64,000 bases of DNA from Novosphingobium sp. TH158 (lineage in GTDB: Bacteria > Pseudomonadota > Alphaproteobacteria > Sphingomonadales > Sphingomonadaceae): assembly GCF_002855555.1 (NCBI RefSeq), contig NZ_PKRT01000001.1:2570001-2634000 (forward strand). Direction: 5' to 3'. The position numbers and the translations under genes were made by a program. Under the pieces are notes generated by a model that saw nothing but the letters and a program-made list of their open reading frames with translations, ran no database searches and was not told the DNA's origin. Within the stretch, counting starts at the first letter, position 1, and each line of letters starts with the position of its first letter. This document shows, piece by piece, positions 52,451 through 60,221 of this stretch.

Positions 52451-54094
52451 ATGCGACCCGTACAAGCTACATTTTCGTACACTGATAACGACAGCCTGAC
52501 CATCTCTGAGGCAGCTGTGGCTATGAAGGTCTCCGAGGCCTCCATTCGAAATTGGATTAAAACTGGCTACCTGCAAATAATAGGTAAGAAACGTATTAGC
52601 CTTGCTTCTTTCGACGCCTTTCGTAAAAACGTCGTAGGCTCTGATAAACTCACTGCTCGTGCCAATAAGTCTGGCTTTGATCACCATGACCATGCCGAAC
52701 TCACCGGCTTGGTCACCGAAATGGTGAGTAACCCGGGGTACACAGGAGATAGTCTCTCCACGTACTATGAGGGAGCGCTATCGCAGTCTTACCGTAACGC
52801 CGAAGGCGTCTATTATACGCCTCCCAATATCTGCGATTCATTTTTTTCGCACCTTCTGGGGGATCGGTCAAAAACAATATTTTTCGATCCGTGTTGCGGC
52901 TCGGGCAATTTCCTGCTGGCGGCCTTGAGGGCCGGCTTCCAGCAAGATAATGTATTCGGATGTGATGTAGATGAGACTGCCGTTGCTATTGCAAAGAGGC
53001 GAATTGAAGATGCGACAGGCCGTAGGTGTAGTACCGTCTTCCATGCGGATTTTCTTCAAAATCATGAAGACCTTGCTTGCATACCCTCGCCTGATGTTAT
53101 TTTTACAAATCCTCCGTGGGGAAAAAAGTTGACCTCTGCAGAGCGTGAGAAACTTGTAAAAGCTCATTCATGCAACAAGTCCTTAGACACTAGCGGTATT
53201 TTCCTGTTGGCTTGCAAGAAAATACTGGCGCCAGAAGGGTGCTACGGCATGGTTATGCCCGAGGCATTCTACAACGTCTCGTCATTTGAAGTGGCTCGCC
53301 GAGCATTGCTTGAAGATCAGCTAGTTTCGGTGTTCGATCATGGCAAAGCTTTTGCCGGACTTCTTTCAGGTGCAGTGTCTTTTGTCGCCTTCAAGAAAGC
53401 ACCCAACTCCAATTTTGCGGTGAAATGCGGTAGCTCGACGCGACAAACTGTGCGAGAACATGCGTCTTTTCTTCGCAACCCATCTGCCATCATCAACTAT
53501 GTGGCGACGGCGGATGAGGCTAATCTGATCGAGTATGTATATGGCCTTCCTCATACGACGATGGCGGGCCACGCCAAGTGGGCTCTAGGCATCGTAACGG
53601 GAAATAACAAACGGCATCTCAGCCCCACGCCTCGTGATGGCTTCGTTCCGGTGTATCGAGGAGCGGACATAGAGCGAGGAGCGCTGAAGAAGCCGACCAA
53701 CTTCATTTCCGAGGACTTCTCGGGGTTTCAACAGGTTGCGCCGCGAGCAATGTATGAGGCCCCTGAGAAGTTAATCTATCGCTTTATATCGTCGAGGTTG
53801 GTGTTTTATCACGACACTAATCAGTCAATGATTTTGAACAGCGCCAACCTCGTAATTCCGCATGAAACATTCCCGGTATCAATGAAAATTTTAGCTGAAT
53901 ATCTGAGCAGTGACTTTATCAACTGGCTCTACTGTAAGGTCTTTGCAACCCACAAAGTGCTACGATCTGACTTGGAGCGACTGCCAATCCTGACTGAATA
54001 TCTCGCGGACCTGCAAGACTTTGATGAGGAAAAACTCTTGCAACTTATTGGAATTGAGAGGACGTCCAGTGGATCTTATCGAATTAAAGAATAG
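52451..54094 (+). CDS. DNA adenine methyltransferase with N-terminal helix-turn-helix
   Basis: The 547-residue protein has the SAM-binding motif FFDPCCGSGNFLLAAL (about 145-158) and the catalytic TNPPWGKKL (about 219-227), the pattern of N6-adenine methyltransferases. A C-terminal region without recognised motifs is probably the target-recognition part. Residues 15-45 (LTISEAAVAMKVSEASIRNW) form a MerR/excisionase-type helix-turn-helix. AAGG 5 bases upstream supports the ATG at 52451; the frame is open a little further upstream. It overlaps the next gene by 26 bases. Its composition is lower in GC than the backbone. Confidence 0.87.
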   Translation: MRPVQATFSYTDNDSLTISEAAVAMKVSEASIRNWIKTGYLQIIGKKRISLASFDAFRKNVVGSDKLTARANKSGFDHHDHAELTGLVTEMVSNPGYTGDSLSTYYEGALSQSYRNAEGVYYTPPNICDSFFSHLLGDRSKTIFFDPCCGSGNFLLAALRAGFQQDNVFGCDVDETAVAIAKRRIEDATGRRCSTVFHADFLQNHEDLACIPSPDVIFTNPPWGKKLTSAEREKLVKAHSCNKSLDTSGIFLLACKKILAPEGCYGMVMPEAFYNVSSFEVARRALLEDQLVSVFDHGKAFAGLLSGAVSFVAFKKAPNSNFAVKCGSSTRQTVREHASFLRNPSAIINYVATADEANLIEYVYGLPHTTMAGHAKWALGIVTGNNKRHLSPTPRDGFVPVYRGADIERGALKKPTNFISEDFSGFQQVAPRAMYEAPEKLIYRFISSRLVFYHDTNQSMILNSANLVIPHETFPVSMKILAEYLSSDFINWLYCKVFATHKVLRSDLERLPILTEYLADLQDFDEEKLLQLIGIERTSSGSYRIKE

Positions 54095-54797
54095 TATCTT
54101 ATCCAAGTTTACGGGAAGTCAAGAGCAGATATCCGAGATAATTCGCGTAGTGGATGAAGATCAGGCGATTTTTCCATTCAATGAGTATGAGCATATGCTG
54201 GCACTCATGATGGATGGTGGCGGCATTACGTTCGAGCAATATTTGGAAATTCGTTCCGATTATATTTCGAAGAATCCCAATCTATGGATTTTTGAGATTT
54301 CGGCACCACGCGGCTTCGGGGAGAAATTCGCCCAAACTTATGTTCACGGCAAATGCCCTAAGCTTCAAGTTCCGTCTAAAAAACTTCATGCGCAATATGC
54401 GGGCGATTATGACTTTTGGCTTGACGGCATCCGTATAGAGGTAAAGGCATCTAGGGCGGTCGATAGTGAAAGCGACGAGCCATTATATATGAAGGCATTA
54501 TCGAGGCACTCCCATAGACCTTTCCTAATGAACTTCCAGCAGCTTAAGCCGCAGTGTTGTGAAGTATTTATTTGGGTGGCCGTCTTTCGAGACGAAATAG
54601 TGCTGTGGGTAATGGCTTCTTCAGAAGTCAGGGACAATCCCGCATATTCAAAAGGCCAACACAGAGGCAACAGTGGGAATGAAGGTCAGTTGCATATCAA
54701 ACAAGATAATGTCTCCATGCTTCAATCGTTTGAATTGAAAGACGGTGATCTCGAAGCTGCTATCCGTGCAGCGGCGAAGCGCTGCACAAATGGTTAG
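54069..54797 (+). CDS. Probable restriction endonuclease (PD-(D/E)xK type)
   Basis: The 242-residue protein carries DYDFWLDGIRIEVKASRA at about 113-130, a D...ExK catalytic pattern with Asp near 113-119, Glu 124 and Lys 126. Together with its overlap with the methyltransferase gene this indicates the cognate endonuclease of a type II system. The start is GTG at 54069, preceded by GAGAGG. The recognition sequence cannot be read. Composition is A+T-rich like the methyltransferase. Confidence 0.78.
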   Translation: MDLIELKNSILSKFTGSQEQISEIIRVVDEDQAIFPFNEYEHMLALMMDGGGITFEQYLEIRSDYISKNPNLWIFEISAPRGFGEKFAQTYVHGKCPKLQVPSKKLHAQYAGDYDFWLDGIRIEVKASRAVDSESDEPLYMKALSRHSHRPFLMNFQQLKPQCCEVFIWVAVFRDEIVLWVMASSEVRDNPAYSKGQHRGNSGNEGQLHIKQDNVSMLQSFELKDGDLEAAIRAAAKRCTNG

Positions 54798-55259
54798 GTG
54801 CTAGCCTGTCTTATTCACCGGAGCGGATGAATGGGGCGCGTCCGTCAAGGTGGTGTAAATTCGGCGGTGGCCGCAGGTCATCGTCAAGCGGCCTTTGTGG
54901 TGATGTGTAGGGGCTGATTTTCCTCCTCGATCATGATGGGTTGGTTGAGTTCGGCCACCAGCGACGCCGCATTCCGGGGGGGCGCCCCACCCCGGAATAC
55001 ACCATCGCATACACCGGAAATCGCATCACGGGCGCGAACGCTAGCGGCAGGATTCTAAAATAGTCATCAACTTCACGTTGGCTGCGGTGTTGGGAACCCA
55101 TCTTCGCCCCACTCTCGGCGAAGGTCAGAAGTGCACAAATCTCTGAATTCGTAAGGCTAAGGCAGAACGTGTGTTAGCATGGGAAAGCGCTACGTCCTTT
55201 GCCAGAGGCGCATAAACTAGGAAGCAAAATCAGTAGCTGCGGAGGAATCTCGAGTAGCA
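54798..55259. other. Right end of the element, no gene
   Basis: No intact gene is seen in these 462 bases. A minus-strand open stretch of about 25 codons ending at the stop at 54884-54886 (NQPIMIEEENQPLHITTK), next to ACCACCTTGACGGACGC on the minus strand, looks like the edge of a transposase-type insertion sequence, but the match is uncertain. Nothing else is recognised before the right attachment core. Confidence 0.4.
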
Positions 55260-55268
55260 TGGGACATG
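55260..55268. repeat. Right attachment-site copy TGGGACATG
   Basis: Same 9 bases as at 44279-44287. It is followed at once by CTGCTTGAT, the in-frame continuation of the interrupted gene. Confidence 0.8.
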
Positions 55269-55517
55269 CTGCTTGATCTGACCGCCGCGCAGGGGGAGAT
55301 GAAGCGGGTATCGGTCACCTCGCTGTGCATCGCATCCTGCGTGCCGCCTTCCACCGCCATGCGCTGGATCAGCCAGATGATCGAATCCGGGCTGTTCCGC
55401 CGGGTGGAAGATACCACCGATCGCCGCCGCGCCTTTATCGAGCTGACCGATGCGGCCAGCGGCGCGATGGCCCGCTATTTCGCCACTATCGGGGATGCAC
55501 AGGCCCTGCCGGTCTGA
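55269..55517 (+). pseudogene. Winged-helix regulator gene, 3' part
   Basis: The last 82 codons of the gene begun at 43568: LLDLTAAQGEMKRVSVTSLC, then ASCVPPSTAMRWISQMIESG and a wing LFRRVEDTTDRRRAFIELTD. This is a MarR-like winged helix, with the recognition helix in the part cut off from the N-terminal domain. An ATG at 55266 inside the attachment core could allow an independent small DNA-binding protein if a promoter exists in the element. Confidence 0.88.
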
Positions 55518-55632
55518 ACCCCCTGGCCCTGCCTGCCGTCTCCCGCCCCTCGCTCTGGGAGATGGCACGGGGGGAGGAGCCTCCCCACTGCGTCGACCCC
55601 GCAGCTGCCGCTCCTCCCCCTTTTCTTTCCTC

Positions 55633-56262
55633 TCAGCCTGCCAGCGGGTTCGGTGTCGGGGCGGCTACCCGGTGCAAGCGATTGCTGTCGCGGTGGTGAA
55701 AGCGCTCGGTCTGACCCTTGATCATCATCACCGTGTCCTCCTCGTAGGACCAGGTGCCATCGTCATGCACGGTCACCGTGATGGTGAAGCTGTCGGTGCG
55801 GAAGTTCTCTTCCAGGAACGGGTTCGAGCAGATGCCATAGTCCGTCGTCCCGCGCCGCGCCTCGAGCGTGAAGGTCCTGGCATCGGCCTTTGCATTGCCC
55901 ACGGCCAGCACCGTCTGCCCGCGCGGAATGGTCAGCGAATGCATCACGGTTTCGGTCGCCGGCTCCCACAGCCAGTAACCGACCTGGTCGTGATAGGTCC
56001 CTTTTTCCCCTGGCTTGCACATCCACGTGTGGTAGCGCAGGGCATAAAGCAGCTGCGGCCCGTTGTTGCCGGGGTCAACCGGCTCGAGCGAGATCCTCTC
56101 GAAAAAGCCCTGTGTCCGCGGACCGGCAGCCTTGGGCGCAATATCGACTCCGCGCTCGCCCTCCCAGACCCCGGCCAGCGGGGCAAGCGGGCCAAGGCTG
56201 GCCAGCGTATCGAGCGAAACCTGCGGCGGGTCGGCGTAAATATCGGAACCGTAGCCAGACAT
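55633..56262 (-). CDS. Nitrobindin-like heme-binding beta-barrel protein
   Basis: The 209-residue protein has the nitrobindin/THAP4 motif LAPLAGVWEGERGVDIAPKA, then FFERISLEPVDPGNNGPQLL, QVGYWLWEPATETVMHSLTI and a final EDTVMMIKGQTERFHHRDSN. Such barrels can bind ferric heme and act on nitric oxide or peroxynitrite. The heme-ligating His is not assigned here. It is the first backbone gene to the right of the split regulator. Confidence 0.8.
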   Translation of the reverse strand: MSGYGSDIYADPPQVSLDTLASLGPLAPLAGVWEGERGVDIAPKAAGPRTQGFFERISLEPVDPGNNGPQLLYALRYHTWMCKPGEKGTYHDQVGYWLWEPATETVMHSLTIPRGQTVLAVGNAKADARTFTLEARRGTTDYGICSNPFLEENFRTDSFTITVTVHDDGTWSYEEDTVMMIKGQTERFHHRDSNRLHRVAAPTPNPLAG

Positions 56263-56372
56263 GGAACCCTCCTCCTCTAAGCTGCCTCCAGAATAGCCCG
56301 GTTGTGCCGCCCGGCCTTGCGCTGCGTCAATCGCCGCCTTGCATCGCGCCGTGCAGCCGATAGGACTTCGCC

Positions 56373-56806
56373 ATGTCCGATACTCCCGCCGTGCTCTTCG
56401 TCTGCCTCGGCAACATCTGCCGCTCGCCCCTTGCGGAAGGCGCGTTCCGCCATGCTGCGGCGGAGGCGGGGCTCGATGTAGTGATCGATTCGGCAGGGAC
56501 CGGCGGCTGGCCCGCCATCACGGTGTCGACATCGCCCACCTGCGCGCGCGGCAGGTGCGCACCGCAGACTTTGCCCGCTTCAGCCACATCTACGCCGCCG
56601 ATCATGCCAACCTGGCGGACCTGAAGGGTCTGCGTCCGGCCGGAGCCGGGACCGAGCCAGCCCTGCTGCTCGATCTCGTTGCCGGACGCGAAGGGCAAGC
56701 GCTGGCCGATCCGTGGTATGGCGATGAGGCCGGATTCCTCGATACCTGGAACGATGCCATGTCCGCCGCCCGTGCACTGGTTGCCCGGCTGGCGCAATCC
56801 GGTTGA
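56373..56806 (+). pseudogene. Low-molecular-weight protein tyrosine phosphatase, broken by an internal deletion
   Basis: The first frame gives the active-site loop VLFVCLGNICRSPLAEGAFR and GTGGWPA up to about 56513. The rest continues in another frame from about 56510: HGVDIAHLRARQVRTADFAR, HIYAADHANLADLKGLRPAG, ADPWYGDEAGFLDTWNDAMS. The segment that normally lies between GTGGW and RHGVD (about 15-16 residues) is missing, so a deletion whose length is not a multiple of three has joined the halves out of frame. A sequencing error would not remove those residues, so it is probably a true pseudogene. Confidence 0.8.
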
Positions 56807-56843
56807 CCTTGGCCGCACGGGCGCTAGAAGCGCCGCACTGCGT

Positions 56844-56919
56844 GGGCGCTTAGCTCAGTTGGTAGAGCATCTCGTTTACACCGAGAGGGTCAGCGGTTCG
56901 AGCCCGTTAGCGCCCACCA
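56844..56919 (+). tRNA. tRNA-Val (anticodon TAC)
   Basis: GGGCGCT (56844-56850) pairs with AGCGCCC (56909-56915), and CCA is encoded. The D arm is GCTCAGTTGGTAGAGC, the anticodon arm TCTCGTTTACACCGAGA with anticodon TAC, and the T arm AGCGGTTCGAGCCCGTT. All four arms fold. The accessory region begins right after it. Confidence 0.97.
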
Positions 56920-57067
56920 CGCACTCCATGGTCGGCCTGGACGCTGGCTTCGAGGCACGGTGGCCTTCGGTATCTTCCGCCAGTTCCATGACATATGCGC
57001 AATTCATGCATTTTCGTCTTTGACCGAGAGACCTAATTGGTGAGGCCGTGAGGGAGTCAATCTGCGG

Positions 57068-58225
57068 GTGATAGAGTGGCAGGATAGTCCAAAAGGGCGG
57101 ATACCGTACTCCGTTCAGCTCGAATTGGCAGAAGCCGCATATATGCGGCAGACCGGCTCGCCTCGATTGCTCGAGAAGATTGGTATACTTCAAGAGCGAC
57201 TGCGCCGTCCCCATAGGGCTTTGGCTGCGCTAGAAGCTAGCCTAGCTGCCGATCCGGATCAATTCCAGGCATGGGCTGAGCTTGCCAAGGTCATGGCACG
57301 CCTGGGCCATATCGGGGCCGCGACTGCAACCTGCCGAACTGGTCTTGAACAACGGCCGCAGGCGAATCTTGCTCGCATCTGGGGCAACCTCTTGACGGTC
57401 CAGAATCAGCCCGATGCCGCACGCTGCGCCTATCGTTGGGCGCTCGATCTTCCTGGCTTTGATATCGCGGCATTGGAGCGATTGTTTGCGATGCAGGCCA
57501 AGCGGAATCGCAACGATTGGCTCGAAGATTTCGAAGATTTGCCAGCAGGCTATCAGAATACTGCAATTGGTCGTGCTTGGCGTGCAGTAGCGTTAAGTGC
57601 TGCCGGTCGGAGTGATGCCGCCCTTGCCATTATCAATCCTGAGGAACAGCCCCGGCGAATTCCTTTCGAGCCACCTGCGGAATTTGGCGGGATAGAGGCA
57701 TTCAATCGTCGACTCGCTGCCGAGATCACTGCAGATCCGCCAGCCTATCCATTTCGCGATGATTTCCACCTGAATACTACTCCGCGCGCGACCAACCAAC
57801 CTGCTTGGCGGGCATTGCTCACCTTTGTCCGGGCCGAGCTGGAACGGGCAGCCTTACAGCCGGAATGCTTTGGACTGACCGGCGAGCGGCGGCCAGTCCT
57901 GGCGACACTTGACTGCATATCCACGGTGCTCACCGCAAATGCCAGCCATCGGCAACATGTGCATCAAGCTGGCTATCTTACGGCAATCTATCATGTTCAG
58001 GTCCCGACCATTGTCCAGAGCGAGGCGCGCGCCGGGGCGTTGGAACTGGGTGGGTGCGACCAGATACTGCCCGGTTTTGAGCCATGTTGGGATCGCGTCT
58101 GGCTAAAGCCTCGAGAGGGGTGGCTGACGCTGCTCCCGTCGCACATGTTCCATGACGTCGTTCCCACGGGAACAACCACGCCGCGCATCTCGACCGCCGC
58201 CGATCTAACCCCAGTCTGGAACTGA
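57068..58225 (+). CDS. TPR protein with putative 2OG-Fe(II) oxygenase domain
   Basis: The 385-residue protein has TPR-like helices in its first half (LLEKIGILQERLRRPHRALA, AWAELAKVMARLGHIGAATA). A C-terminal jelly-roll of the 2OG-Fe(II) oxygenase type carries HVHQAGYLTAIYHVQVPT, GWLTLLPSHMFHDVVPTG and TPRISTAAD, giving the two His ligands and the 2OG-binding Arg. The start is GTG at 57068. Peptide or protein hydroxylation is the likely reaction class. The neighbourhood of lasso-type genes makes peptide tailoring possible. Confidence 0.75.
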   Translation: MIEWQDSPKGRIPYSVQLELAEAAYMRQTGSPRLLEKIGILQERLRRPHRALAALEASLAADPDQFQAWAELAKVMARLGHIGAATATCRTGLEQRPQANLARIWGNLLTVQNQPDAARCAYRWALDLPGFDIAALERLFAMQAKRNRNDWLEDFEDLPAGYQNTAIGRAWRAVALSAAGRSDAALAIINPEEQPRRIPFEPPAEFGGIEAFNRRLAAEITADPPAYPFRDDFHLNTTPRATNQPAWRALLTFVRAELERAALQPECFGLTGERRPVLATLDCISTVLTANASHRQHVHQAGYLTAIYHVQVPTIVQSEARAGALELGGCDQILPGFEPCWDRVWLKPREGWLTLLPSHMFHDVVPTGTTTPRISTAADLTPVWN

Positions 58226-58436
58226 GCAATCTGCAAGGCGAGACACGTCTTTGTCGAAGGCCACCCCGCGAGCCGGGTAGTCATCCCGCTCGGGCTGTCA
58301 AAGAAATCTGACATCGTCCTACCGAGATGGAACCAGTTGCGATGGATATGTGCCCCCGGGCAGTTTCCATCCCTGCTGTTTTGCCCAGAATGCACAGCGG
58401 ATCATTCGGCGCGAGGCCGAATAGCAGAGGGCCGCT

Positions 58437-59225
58437 ATGAGCAACCAATGCAGGGTGTCGTTCGGGAACGGTGCCGACCAATCGGCCGCAGTCGCCGCGG
58501 CAATATCAATGCTCCGGCGCGATGGCGTGGTAGTGCTCGATGATCTGGTCGATCCCGCTCGTCTCGAACTTTGCAAGGAAGAGATCCTTGCACATCACGC
58601 TGACATAGCAGTTCCAGACCGGTCGCGATATTTTGGCCCCTATGTCGGCCGGCATACCATACCGTTGAGGGTCGATCGCCAGTTGGCCGATCAGGCTATC
58701 CTGATGCCCAAGCCGGTTGCGCATATAGCGACCGAGCTATTGGACGAGACGTTCAAAATCGATTCAGTCGGTCTGCTCGTTGCCATTCCCGGCGCGCCGG
58801 ATCAGGCAGTTCACCGTGATGCGTGGCTGTATGCAAAGCAGGGAGTGGATCACTTGCTTCCGCCATTTGCGCTCGCCTTTGCGCTTCCGTTAGTCAGCAT
58901 GGATAAGACCAGCGGGCGCACGGCTTTTTGGCGGGGAAGCCACCGAAAGCCCGGTATCTTGCCGAGCGTCGATTACGACCTGGCGCCGACGGTCCATCCC
59001 GGTTCCGCGATCATGTGGGACTATCGGATTCATCATTGCGGCCTTGCAAATCACGGCCCGGTCCCACGGCCGGTGATTTTCAGCGCCCTCTCTCGCGATT
59101 GGTGGGTCGAGATCGAACCGCCCGAAGCAAAAAGTTATCGCAAGTTCCAGATTGCCCGCAGCGTTTTTGATGCTTTCAGCCCGAGGTGGCAGTCCCGATG
59201 CAGCCGTGCGCTGCTCGTAGAATGA
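58437..59225 (+). CDS. Phytanoyl-CoA dioxygenase (PhyH)-family protein
   Basis: The 262-residue protein has the start MLRRDGVVVLDDLVDPARLE, the metal pair HxD in DQAVHRDAWLYAKQ and the distal His in MWDYRIHHCGLANHG with Arg in VPRPVIFSAL. It is a non-heme iron, 2-oxoglutarate-dependent dioxygenase. It follows the TPR/2OG gene with 211 bases between. The substrate is unknown; it lies in the same accessory block as the lasso-like genes. Confidence 0.8.
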   Translation: MSNQCRVSFGNGADQSAAVAAAISMLRRDGVVVLDDLVDPARLELCKEEILAHHADIAVPDRSRYFGPYVGRHTIPLRVDRQLADQAILMPKPVAHIATELLDETFKIDSVGLLVAIPGAPDQAVHRDAWLYAKQGVDHLLPPFALAFALPLVSMDKTSGRTAFWRGSHRKPGILPSVDYDLAPTVHPGSAIMWDYRIHHCGLANHGPVPRPVIFSALSRDWWVEIEPPEAKSYRKFQIARSVFDAFSPRWQSRCSRALLVE

Positions 59226-59413
59226 TCGTCTCTGGCGAGAGCTGCTGGCAGTCTTGCTGGCCTGTCTGATTGCCTGCGTGACAAATGCTCGCGGGGTATA
59301 TAGCGATCCGTCTCGGTTGCGGCGCAGATGTGATTAGAAGCATATCAACAAGGTCCATTGCATTGACTGAGCACCGCCACATCAGGGTTGAAAAGGCCCC
59401 TTCCATCACGAAC

Positions 59414-60149
59414 ATGCACGAACGGGCCGTGCTGGCGGCAGCTTTTGTCGCTAAGCCCGGATCGCTGGTTGTGCGCCGAAAGCTGGCTTTTCAGGGCATG
59501 ATGGCGGACGCGTTTGACGAAGTCATCGACCTATTGTCCGCTATCCCGTTACATGAGCGGGATTTCGACGATCACCTGATGATTGCCCAGGCCTATCTTT
59601 CTCGCGAAGGCCGCGAAGACGCCCGTCAGGCACGAGACGCGGCCCATCTGGCCTTCACGGTCGGCGGCGATCGCCACAGACGTTCTTACCGAGATCATGA
59701 ACGAAGGCGGGGAGTTCCAGATGGCAATGGAGGCCCTTCACGGCATTCCGGCGCGTGATCCGACTGCCTATCGCCCGTTTCTGGAATTCTGCGTAAGCAT
59801 CCCGGACGATCAGTATCTCCGCAACGGCAGCAAGCGCTGGCTGGCCAGGCGGCTGTTGCAGAACCGGCTTCCGGACATGGTCCTGTCAGAGCGACGGCGC
59901 GGGCGGCAGGCGGCGGACTGGCATCTGCGCCTCGGGCGTGAACGCGAAGAGTTGATTGCGGAGATCGACCGCCTTGCCGAAGATCCGGCAATGCAGGAGC
60001 GCATGAACCTTGCCGCCTTGCGGGGCGCCCTAGCTGACTGGGAGCCGACTACGCCGCAAGACACCGGGAAATCGCATCGTCTCGAATTGGCGCTGAGCCG
60101 GGGCCTGGCGACCGCGCGCTTCATTCATTCGGTGGAAGGGCGGAACTGA
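59414..60149 (+). pseudogene. Chimeric remnant: TPR N-terminus joined to the end of a lasso-type asparagine synthetase
   Basis: From 59414 one frame reads a TPR-like N-terminus (HERAVLAAAFVAKPGSLVVR, DDHLMIAQAYLSREGREDAR) until about 59670. From about 59680 a different frame reads the last 150 residues of an asparagine-synthetase-B-like macrolactam cyclase (DPTAYRPFLEFCVSIPDDQY, WLARRLLQNRLPDMVLSERR, GRQAADWHLRLGREREELIA, ending SHRLELALSRGLATARFIHS). The N-terminal amidase and most of the synthetase domain are missing. Two genes have apparently been fused by deletion; neither can work. Confidence 0.72.
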
Positions 60150-60221
60150 ACGCCGAACCTCGGCAAGCATCCGCAGCATGGGGCAAAACGGGGTCGGGCA
60201 GGCCCCTGCCTGTTCGCACAG

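Larger units (their letters stand above)
44288..55268. mobile_element. Integrative element of about 10.98 kb
   Basis: The element is bounded by the TGGGACATG direct repeat and interrupts a gene that is restored exactly in frame if it is removed. From left to right it carries a leftward tyrosine integrase close to the left end, a RepB-type primase/helicase, two small genes, a four-gene leftward module of membrane or secreted proteins, and a rightward methyltransferase/endonuclease pair. The restriction genes and the 50053 gene are visibly richer in A+T than the backbone. No relaxase, mating-pair or capsid genes are seen, so transfer would need help from another element. Confidence 0.88.

Noticed and set aside
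52294..52485. Small rightward open frame ahead of the methyltransferase
   Set aside because: No ribosome site, overlaps the true gene start in another frame, and no family is recognised.
56844..56919. tRNA-Val as attachment site of an island
   Set aside because: No repeat of the tRNA 3' end was found downstream in the window, and no integrase lies next to it.
58226..59300. Lasso precursor gene near the oxygenase genes
   Set aside because: Short frames were examined on both strands; none shows a leader with the usual core start or a threonine at the penultimate leader position.
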